NCBI GenBank assembly: GCA_949290725.1
Contig: CASEST010000049.1
Span: 1-10,836 of the forward strand
Direction: 5' to 3'
Length of the DNA: 10,836 nt
DNA from: an uncultured bacterium
GTDB lineage: Bacteria > Bacillota_I > Bacilli_A > RFN20 > CAG-826
Of this stretch, positions 1 through 6,129 are shown piece by piece (within the stretch, counting starts at the first letter, position 1; each line of letters starts with the position of its first letter). The notes below the pieces were generated by a model. That model made no database searches, was not told the DNA's origin, and worked only from the letters and a program-made list of their open reading frames with translations. The translations under genes and the position numbers were made by a program.

Positions 1-851
1 AAGAATTAAGAGAAGCAACTGGTGCTGGTATGCTTGATTGTAAAAATGCATTAACTGCTTGTAACGATGACGTTGATAGAGCTTGCGATTGGTTAAGAGA
101 AAAAGGCATTGCTAAACAAGCTAAAAAAGCAGATCGTATTGCTGCTGAAGGTTTAGCATTAGTTACTATTTGCGATAAATGTAAAACAGCAGTTGTTAGT
201 GAAGTTAACTGCGAAACTGACTTCGTTGCTAATTCTGATCCTTTCAAAGAATTAGTTTTAAAAGTTAATGATGTTATTTTAGAAGAAAACGTTCAAACTT
301 TAGAAGAAGCTAATGAAAAATGTTCCTCATTATTTACTGATGCTACAGTTAAATTAGGCGAAAAATTATCTTTAAGAAGATTTGAAAGAATTAAAGCTGA
401 AGAAGGACAAGGTTTAGCAAGCTACATCCATATGGGTGGAAAAATTGCAGTTGTTGTTGTTTTAGAAAAAGAAGCAACTCCTGAGGTTACTAAAGGTATT
501 TATCTTACTATTGCTGCAAATAATCCAAAGTATATTACCGAAAATGATATTCCTGAAGATGCAAAAGCTAAAGAAACTGAAGTTCAAATTGAAGCTTGTA
601 AAAATGATGAGAAGTTAAAGAACAAACCAGAAGCAGCTTTAAAGAATATTGTTGCTGGAAAAGTTCATAAAGTTTTCTCAGAAGTTACATTGGCTGATCA
701 AGAATTCATTATGGATCCAAGCAAGACTGTTGGCCAAGTCTTAAAAGAAACTGGCAATAGTGTTGTTAAATTTGTTAGATTCCAAGTTGGTGAAGGTTTA
801 GAAAAGAGAGTTGATAATTTCGCTGAAGAAGTTATGGCTCAAGCTAAGTAA
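1..851 (+). CDS. tsf: Elongation factor Ts, 5'-truncated by the window edge
   Basis: EF-Ts is the cytoplasmic nucleotide-exchange factor that releases GDP from EF-Tu. The frame is open from the first base: codons from position 3 read ELREATGAGMLDCKNAL, the conserved N-terminal UBA-like domain. The ATG at 30 is therefore an internal Met, and the true start lies roughly 10 codons upstream of the window. The TDFVA motif that contacts EF-Tu is at 216-230, preceded by the usual Val-Asn-x-Glu. The remainder fits the core and C-terminal domains and ends in a TAA at 849-851. With the missing residues the protein would be about 290 aa, normal for the family. It is probably the downstream partner of rpsB (not visible), and a strong terminator follows, so it seems to close its operon. 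Cysteine is fairly frequent in the N-terminal half. Identity is secure. Confidence 0.97.
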   Translation, partial: ELREATGAGMLDCKNALTACNDDVDRACDWLREKGIAKQAKKADRIAAEGLALVTICDKCKTAVVSEVNCETDFVANSDPFKELVLKVNDVILEENVQTLEEANEKCSSLFTDATVKLGEKLSLRRFERIKAEEGQGLASYIHMGGKIAVVVVLEKEATPEVTKGIYLTIAANNPKYITENDIPEDAKAKETEVQIEACKNDEKLKNKPEAALKNIVAGKVHKVFSEVTLADQEFIMDPSKTVGQVLKETGNSVVKFVRFQVGEGLEKRVDNFAEEVMAQAK

Positions 852-873
852 TTATTTTAAAGATAAGAAGTTG

Positions 874-908
874 AAAAGTTGGGGTATTTTCCCAACTTTT
901 TATTATTA
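874..908 (+). terminator. Intrinsic terminator after tsf
   Basis: A perfect 10-bp stem (AAAAGTTGGG at 874-883 with CCCAACTTTT at 891-900) closes a 7-nt loop and runs directly into a T-rich tail (TTTTTATTATT, 897-907). It lies 22 nt after the tsf stop codon. It should end the upstream tsf transcript and so separate it from pyrH. Confidence 0.93.
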
Positions 909-923
909 AAATATTCTCTTCTT

Positions 924-932
924 TGGTATAAT
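924..932 (+). promoter_or_regulatory. Extended -10 promoter for pyrH operon
   Basis: TGG followed by a perfect TATAAT (927-932) forms an extended -10 element immediately after the tsf terminator. No good -35 box is visible: the 904-909 region is only TATTAA and overlaps the terminator tail. Extended -10 promoters of sigma-A type often tolerate that. Initiation 6-8 nt downstream would fall at about 938-940, on or next to the pyrH ATG. This is a sequence-based prediction. Confidence 0.7.
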
Positions 933-939
933 TAATTGG

Positions 940-1671
940 ATGAAAAATAACAATCATGATTTAAGAGTTATATTAAAACTATCTGGCGAAGCCTTAGCTT
1001 CTTCCTCAACTCATACAATTTTTGATAAGGAAAAATTAGCTAAAATTATCTCTTTAATTAAAGAATTTGTTGAAAATGGTGTTAAAGTTGGGGTTGTTTG
1101 CGGAGCTGGAAATATTTTCCGTGGGCGAATTGCTGAAGAAAATGGTCTTCCTTATGAAGTTGGTGATTACTTAGGAATGGTTGGGACTATTATCAATCTT
1201 AAAGCTATCTCAGCTCTTTTATCAGAAAATAATATTAAGAATAAATTATTTAGCGCCTTAGAAGTCGAAGATGTCGCTCCTAAATATAATAAAGAAATAG
1301 CTAGAAAATATTATGACGAAGGCTATGTAATTCTATTTGGTGCTGGAGTTGGTAAAGTTCGACATACCACTGATACTTGTGCAGCATTAAGGGCTATTGA
1401 AATGGATGCAAAAATTATCTTGGCTGGAAAAAATGGCGTCGACGGAGTTTATGATAAAGACCCAAATGTCTATCAAGATGCAAAATTTATTAAAGAAATA
1501 ACTTATCAAGAAGCGCTAAATAAAAATTTAAAAGTCATGGATTACCAAGCTTTGGGGCTATTAAAAGATAGCGATATTATAACAAGAGTATTTTCAATGG
1601 ATGACTTTTCAAATTTTATGAAAGTTATATCCGGAGATGAAAATATAGGAACTACTATAAAAAAGGAGTAA
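940..1671 (+). CDS. pyrH: UMP kinase (uridylate kinase)
   Basis: PyrH phosphorylates UMP to UDP with ATP in the cytoplasm, feeding all pyrimidine nucleotide pools. The 243-aa length and the motifs are typical of the bacterial amino-acid-kinase-fold enzyme: LKLSGEAL (residues 12-19), the Gly-rich CGAGNIFRGR stretch, GDYLGMVGT for the UMP site, TTDTCAALRAIEM, then GVDGVYDKDP for the nucleotide site, LKVMDYQALGL, and the C-terminal ENIGTTI. The start is the first ATG after the terminator; no Shine-Dalgarno is visible before it, and the extended -10 box ends only 7 nt upstream. The loop at residues 136-142 reads GVGKVRH where the family normally has GTGNPFF or GTGNPYF, changing residues known to line the UMP phosphate pocket. 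The last codons carry the frr ribosome-binding site. Identity is secure; the effect of the loop change is unknown. Confidence 0.96.
   Translation: MKNNNHDLRVILKLSGEALASSSTHTIFDKEKLAKIISLIKEFVENGVKVGVVCGAGNIFRGRIAEENGLPYEVGDYLGMVGTIINLKAISALLSENNIKNKLFSALEVEDVAPKYNKEIARKYYDEGYVILFGAGVGKVRHTTDTCAALRAIEMDAKIILAGKNGVDGVYDKDPNVYQDAKFIKEITYQEALNKNLKVMDYQALGLLKDSDIITRVFSMDDFSNFMKVISGDENIGTTIKKE
1663..1668 (+). promoter_or_regulatory. Ribosome binding site for frr
   Basis: AAGGAG sits 6 nt before the frr ATG and lies inside the last two sense codons of pyrH. It is the strongest Shine-Dalgarno in the window and fixes the frr start at 1675. Confidence 0.88.
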
Positions 1672-1674
1672 AAT

Positions 1675-2220
1675 ATGGCCGATATTTTAAATGAATGCAG
1701 AGAAAAAATGGAAAAATGTGTCTCTTCACTTGAAGAAGGTTTAAACACATTAAGAACAGGACGTGCTAATGCTAGTTTGCTTAATAATTTAAGCGTTGAT
1801 TACTATGGAGAAAAAACTCCAGTTTCGCAAATTGCTGCAATTAAAGTCCCAGAACCACGTCAACTTTTAATTATTCCTTATGATGCTGGCGATATTAAAT
1901 CAATTGTTGCTGCTATTAATAGTAGTGATATTGGAATTAATCCAGTTGTTGATGCTAAACAAATTCGTCTTGTTATGCCTCCTTTAACCGAGGATCGTCG
2001 TAAAGAATTAACTAAAAAAGCTAAAAATTATTCTGAAGAAAGTAAAGTCGCGATTCGTAATGTCAGAAGAGATATGATGGACAAAATTAAAAAAGACGAA
2101 ACTTATACTGAAGATACTAGAAAAAAAGAAGAAGGTGAAATTCAAAAAATAACTGATGAATTTATTACTAGAATCGATAAAATCTTAAAAGAAAAGAACG
2201 ACGAGATAATGAAGGTTTAA
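1675..2220 (+). CDS. frr: Ribosome recycling factor
   Basis: RRF acts with EF-G to split post-termination ribosomes into subunits. The protein is 181 aa (family about 185) and collinear with known RRFs: the N-terminal helix with LRTGRANAS (residues 26-34), the domain II beta segment with VPEPRQLLIIPYD, the PPLTEDRRKEL turn, and the Arg-rich RNVRRD segment (128-133) that includes the Arg essential in E. coli RRF. The C-terminal helix is highly charged, as expected. It starts 3 nt after the pyrH stop with a strong ribosome-binding site, the standard pyrH-frr pairing. Next comes cdsA after only 6 nt; the uppS gene often found here is absent. Confidence 0.97.
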   Translation: MADILNECREKMEKCVSSLEEGLNTLRTGRANASLLNNLSVDYYGEKTPVSQIAAIKVPEPRQLLIIPYDAGDIKSIVAAINSSDIGINPVVDAKQIRLVMPPLTEDRRKELTKKAKNYSEESKVAIRNVRRDMMDKIKKDETYTEDTRKKEEGEIQKITDEFITRIDKILKEKNDEIMKV

Positions 2221-2226
2221 TTTTAA

Positions 2227-3285
2227 ATGGAAGAAAATAGCAATAAAAATCTTCAAACTCGTGAACATCACATTAACGAATTAAATAAAGAAGCTAAAAC
2301 AAATCTAATGTCGCGTATAATTATTGCTGCTTGCTTAGTAGCAGTAGTTATACCTTGTTTGATATTAGGCGAATATTTTTGGCTCACTTTAATTTTGCTA
2401 ATGGCGATTATCATGACTCATGAAATCTGCAAAGCTCCACAATCAATTGAAAGAAAATTTAAGAATGTGGTCTTCTTTTTCGCTTATTTCATGGTTATTG
2501 CTTTAACTTTTTATATATTTTTAAAAGATATAATTATTGAATATAATCATTATTTAGAAATCAATGGAACAGATGATGGTTTTACTTTTAATATTTTAAC
2601 CGCTTTTAAAGCACCACAACTTTCTTTAACTGCCTTTTGTATATCGACAGTTTTTTTCTTTTTAGAAGTTTTGATTGATCCAAACTTTACAATACATGAT
2701 GCATTCTATTTTATTGTCATGATGTTTGTCATATCGTTAGGATTACAGTGCTTAATTTATCTACGTTTCCTTCCTTTTTTAAATGCTGATACTAATTTTT
2801 TAAACGATCCATCATTTAAATATGGGCAATCATCTTTATTAATTGTTTTCGTATTGCTAGGTACATGTTTGAACGATGTTGGAGCTTATTTAATTGGAAT
2901 TTTATTTGGTAAACATAAATTTGCCCCTCGTATTTCACCTAAAAAAACTTGGGAAGGCTTTTTTGGAGGAATTTTTACCGGATTTATTGCTTCATTCCTT
3001 TTTGGAATTTTATTTTCTTATTTTGGTTTTCCTCTTTTAAAAGGGGTTTTAGATTTTGAGCATTGGTACAATATTTTAATATTAGCAATTGCCCTTCCTT
3101 TGGCTGGTACTTTTGGAGATTTATTGTTCTCCTCTTTAAAAAGAGGCTATAAAATTAAGGATTTTGGTACTATTTTAAAGAGCCATGGTGGCTTATTAGA
3201 TCGTTTTGATTCGATTTTAATCGGTTCAATTACCGCTTCATTAATTATTTTAATTATGATAAATGGGGTTTCGATCGTTTCTTAA
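2227..3285 (+). CDS. cdsA: Phosphatidate cytidylyltransferase (CDP-diacylglycerol synthase)
   Basis: CdsA is a polytopic membrane enzyme that makes CDP-diacylglycerol from CTP and phosphatidic acid, the branch point for phospholipids. The C-terminal half carries the family signature: SPKKTWEGFFGG, a GTFGDLLFSSLKR segment, and residues 302-328 with Lys305-Arg306, Lys311-Asp312, His320-Gly-Gly and Asp325-Arg-Phe-Asp328. Lys318 stands where Pro or Gly is usual before Ser-His-Gly-Gly. Several hydrophobic spans, about eight, are visible, starting near residue 30. At 352 aa it is longer than the usual 260-280: residues 1-27 form a charged cytosolic-looking leader, and the first half has extended loops. 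The start follows the frr stop by 6 nt, with only a weak distant AAGG upstream, so translation may be coupled to frr. Met28 is an alternative start, but it has no better ribosome site. Confidence 0.94.
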   Translation: MEENSNKNLQTREHHINELNKEAKTNLMSRIIIAACLVAVVIPCLILGEYFWLTLILLMAIIMTHEICKAPQSIERKFKNVVFFFAYFMVIALTFYIFLKDIIIEYNHYLEINGTDDGFTFNILTAFKAPQLSLTAFCISTVFFFLEVLIDPNFTIHDAFYFIVMMFVISLGLQCLIYLRFLPFLNADTNFLNDPSFKYGQSSLLIVFVLLGTCLNDVGAYLIGILFGKHKFAPRISPKKTWEGFFGGIFTGFIASFLFGILFSYFGFPLLKGVLDFEHWYNILILAIALPLAGTFGDLLFSSLKRGYKIKDFGTILKSHGGLLDRFDSILIGSITASLIILIMINGVSIVS

Positions 3286-3291
3286 TTTAAA

Positions 3292-4470
3292 ATGAAAAAG
3301 AAAAAAATTATCGTTCTAGGGGCGAGTGGAAGTATAGGTTCTCAAACCCTTGAATTATTAAAAAATAGAAAAGATTATTGCTTGGTTGGTGTAAGTGTTG
3401 GAAATAACATTAGCTTTTTAAAAGAGGTTATTATTCCTCAATTTAAAAAAACTTTAAAATATATTGTTGTTAAAAATTATGCTGATTATTTAAAGATTAA
3501 AGATGAATTTCCTGATTTTCTTTTTTATTATGGTAATGAAGGTTTGCTTAATTTAATTGAAAAAGATGATGTTGAAATCGTTTTAAATGCCCTGGTTGGT
3601 TTTAGTGGAGTCATTCCTTCCTTAAAAACTTTAAAATTAAATAAAGTATTATTTTTAGCTAATAAAGAATCATTAGTAGTTGCTGGAGAATTAATTAAAA
3701 AAATCTTAAAAGAAAAGAGAAAAAAATTGCTATATCCAATTGATAGTGAACATGCCGCAATTACTAAATGTTTAAAAAATGTTAAAAAGAGAGATCTTAA
3801 AGAGATCATTATTACTTGTTCAGGAGGACCTTTTTTCAACTATAGTTTAAAAGAAATGAAAAAGGTTAATATAGATCAAGCACTTAATCATCCAACATAT
3901 AAAATGGGTAAAAAAATAAGTATCGATTCTTCTACATTGATGAATAAAGCTTTTGAAATTATTGAAGCTTATTATCTATTTAATGTTTCTTATAAAAAAA
4001 TAAAAGTTTTAATTAATCGTGATTCGTATGTTCATTCTTTAATTTTATTAAAAGATGGCACATATAAATTATCTGTTGGAAAGCCAGATATGAAGATTCA
4101 AATTAATGATTGCCTATCTTTTTTTAAAACAAAAGATAAAGAATTTAAAGATACCGAGATAAATACTTTTAATAACTATAATTTTTTTGATGTTGATAAT
4201 AAGCGATTTAAAGCTTTAAAATTCGGTTATAAAGCGATTAAAACTAGAGGAATTTATGGGTTAGTTTTAAATGCTGCCAATGAAGTTTTGGTTGAAGAAT
4301 TTTTAAATGGCAATATCAAATATCTTGATATTGTTCGCTATATTGATAAAATATTGAAGACCTTTAATCTTCATGAAGAATTAAAGGAAGATAACCTTCT
4401 TTATTTAAATGAAGAAGTTAAAGAAAAGACACGAAATTTAATTTTTAAAGAAATAAATAAAGGAATTTAA
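3292..4470 (+). CDS. dxr: 1-deoxy-D-xylulose 5-phosphate reductoisomerase
   Basis: DXR converts DXP to 2-C-methyl-D-erythritol 4-phosphate with NADPH, the committed step of the MEP isoprenoid pathway. The 392-aa length is normal. Visible are the NADPH-binding GASGSIG (residues 10-16), LANKESLVVAGE, the metal ligands in IDSEH (Asp151, Glu153), the SGGPF loop, His200-Pro of the flexible lid, DSSTLMNK with Asn218-Lys219, and the third metal ligand Glu222. GKPDM is also present. Departures from the family: Tyr203 replaces the lid Trp (E. coli Trp212), and INRDS at 241-245 replaces the very common IHPQS, although the following His248 (E. coli His257) is kept. The gene starts 6 nt after cdsA with no Shine-Dalgarno and is probably coupled. 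Its presence implies the MEP route rather than mevalonate. It looks functional but divergent. Confidence 0.94.
   Translation: MKKKKIIVLGASGSIGSQTLELLKNRKDYCLVGVSVGNNISFLKEVIIPQFKKTLKYIVVKNYADYLKIKDEFPDFLFYYGNEGLLNLIEKDDVEIVLNALVGFSGVIPSLKTLKLNKVLFLANKESLVVAGELIKKILKEKRKKLLYPIDSEHAAITKCLKNVKKRDLKEIIITCSGGPFFNYSLKEMKKVNIDQALNHPTYKMGKKISIDSSTLMNKAFEIIEAYYLFNVSYKKIKVLINRDSYVHSLILLKDGTYKLSVGKPDMKIQINDCLSFFKTKDKEFKDTEINTFNNYNFFDVDNKRFKALKFGYKAIKTRGIYGLVLNAANEVLVEEFLNGNIKYLDIVRYIDKILKTFNLHEELKEDNLLYLNEEVKEKTRNLIFKEINKGI
4459..4464 (+). promoter_or_regulatory. Ribosome binding site for rseP
   Basis: AAAGGA, 8 nt before the rseP ATG, lies within the last codons of dxr. It supports the start at 4473, two bases after the dxr stop. 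Confidence 0.75.
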
Positions 4471-4472
4471 AG

Positions 4473-6077
4473 ATGGACATTTTACAATTTATACTTTCAT
4501 TATTACTTTTTTGTATCGCCTTAGGGGTTTTAGTTTCGATTCATGAATTAGGTCATTTAATCGCTGCTAAATCCTTTAATGTTTATTGTAGTGAATATTC
4601 AATTGGTTTTGGGCCTAAAATTGTTAAGTTAAAAAGAAAAAAAGGTGAGACAACTTTTAATATTGGAATTATTCCTTTAGGGGGATATGTTTCCATGTAT
4701 GGCGAAGGAGGCGATTTACCTGAAGGTGTAAAAATACCTAAATCACGTTCGCTTGAAGAAATTAAAAGATGGAAAAGAATAATTATTATGGCGGCTGGAG
4801 TTTTGATGAACTTTATTTTGGCCTATATTATCTTTTTAATTTCAGCTTTTTCATCGCCACATTTAACTCATGATTTTTATTATAACGTTCTTAGCGTAAA
4901 TGATGTTGCTTTATTTAACGAACATTTTAAAGATCCTCAAACAAATGAAAACTTTTCTTTAGAAACTATTGATAATGTAATTAATCAATCAGTTATTGGA
5001 ATTAATACAGTTAAATACGATTATACCTATACTAATTTAAGCGGAAATGAAGAGACAAGAGAAGTGCTTATCTCTAATTTAATAAGCGCTTATGATATTA
5101 ATTATAATGGAAATAGCGATTATGCTTTTATAATGGAAATTGATAATTCTAATTTTGGATATAATAATACCGAACTTGGAACACATTTTACTTTAGTTGA
5201 TGGTTTTTCAACTTCAAACATTCCTGATGAAATTTCTAATATCCAAATCTTAAATGCAAATAATGAATTTGTCGCATTGCCTATAGATGCTAATCTTAAC
5301 ATACCATTAATCAATTCTTCTTTAGAGATTGTAAGAGCTGATCTAAATTTAGGAGATAAAGTTAGCTTAACTCTTCCTCTTTCTTATAATGATGAAAATA
5401 ACGAAGCTCAAGTTTTGCTAACCTCGTTATCTTTAGATTTTAATGAGGAAACATTTAATCCAATTGGTTTAGGTAGCTATGCTAATTTCGAATGGCTTGG
5501 CTGGAATGGATTTGCTTATGCAGGAGAAAGATGGGTTGAATCAACAACCGCTATCGCTGACGCTTTAGCTTCCTTATTTTATGATGCCTCAGCTTGGAGT
5601 GGAGTTGGTGGCCCGATCGCTATATTTACACAAACCACTGATATTTTAGCTAATAATCCTTTCTTTATGTATTTAGAAACATGGGGAATTATTTCAGTTA
5701 ACTTGGCGCTATTTAATCTTTTACCTTTCCCTGGATTAGATGGTTGGCAAATTCTTGTTGAAATAATTGAAGGTGCTGTTAATGGCGTTTATACTTTAAA
5801 GAAAAAATCTAGCAAGAAGAAAGAGGTTTCTAAAATTGAAAATAATAATGATAAAAAAGATGTGATTGATGCTAAATTAGTTGATGATAATATAACAATT
5901 AATAAAGAAGCTAATTTAACTATTGGCGATAAAGAGGAAGAAATCGATGATGATCCTTATAAGGATGCTTGGAAGATTCCTCAAAAAGTTAAAAATATTA
6001 TGTCTTACGTAGGAATGATCTTGCTTTTTGGATTGATGTTTGTTGTTGTTATAAAAGATATAATTGGTTTATTTTAA
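4473..6077 (+). CDS. rseP: RseP/RasP-type site-2 intramembrane zinc metalloprotease
   Basis: Site-2 proteases cut transmembrane segments of anti-sigma factors and signal-peptide remnants inside the membrane. The first membrane span carries the zinc motif HELGH (residues 24-28), followed by GFGPKI and PLGGYVSMYGEGG. A second span at about 102-126 contains AAGVLMN, where the family usually has AGPxxN. A third span ends in NLLPFPGLDG, whose Asp423 is the third zinc ligand, and a final span covers about 509-531. At 534 aa it exceeds the usual 350-430. Two regions account for this. The extracytoplasmic part (about 127-335) is Asn- and Asp-rich and shows no recognisable PDZ ligand loop, and residues 443-506 form a Lys/Glu/Asp-rich insert between the LDG span and the last span. 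It is translated directly after dxr, with a good ribosome site. Its substrates are not evident here. Family assignment is firm. Confidence 0.93.
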   Translation: MDILQFILSLLLFCIALGVLVSIHELGHLIAAKSFNVYCSEYSIGFGPKIVKLKRKKGETTFNIGIIPLGGYVSMYGEGGDLPEGVKIPKSRSLEEIKRWKRIIIMAAGVLMNFILAYIIFLISAFSSPHLTHDFYYNVLSVNDVALFNEHFKDPQTNENFSLETIDNVINQSVIGINTVKYDYTYTNLSGNEETREVLISNLISAYDINYNGNSDYAFIMEIDNSNFGYNNTELGTHFTLVDGFSTSNIPDEISNIQILNANNEFVALPIDANLNIPLINSSLEIVRADLNLGDKVSLTLPLSYNDENNEAQVLLTSLSLDFNEETFNPIGLGSYANFEWLGWNGFAYAGERWVESTTAIADALASLFYDASAWSGVGGPIAIFTQTTDILANNPFFMYLETWGIISVNLALFNLLPFPGLDGWQILVEIIEGAVNGVYTLKKKSSKKKEVSKIENNNDKKDVIDAKLVDDNITINKEANLTIGDKEEEIDDDPYKDAWKIPQKVKNIMSYVGMILLFGLMFVVVIKDIIGLF

Positions 6078-6094
6078 TTTAACTTTTTTAAGTA

Positions 6095-6100
6095 TATAAT
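6095..6100 (+). promoter_or_regulatory. Possible -10 box upstream of polC
   Basis: A perfect TATAAT lies in the 52-nt gap between rseP and polC and would give a leader of about 23 nt. There is no convincing -35 (TTTTAA at 6072-6077 at 17-nt spacing) and no TG extension. No terminator is seen after rseP, so read-through from the pyrH-rseP operon is equally possible. In AT-rich DNA a chance match is a real risk. Confidence 0.4.
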
Positions 6101-6129
6101 CATACTCATAGTGTTTTGGTTTATAGGAT

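Noticed and set aside
30..32. ATG at 30 as the start of EF-Ts
   Set aside because: The upstream codons from position 3 encode ELREATGAG, the conserved EF-Ts N-terminus, so this Met is internal.
1542..1748. 68-codon minus-strand open frame over the pyrH/frr junction
   Set aside because: Antisense to two conserved genes; no support.
3528..3839. 103-codon minus-strand open frame inside dxr
   Set aside because: Shadow of dxr; no recognisable motif or initiation signal.
5120..5314. 64-codon minus-strand open frame inside rseP
   Set aside because: Shadow frame within the divergent RseP region; no start signal or family resemblance.
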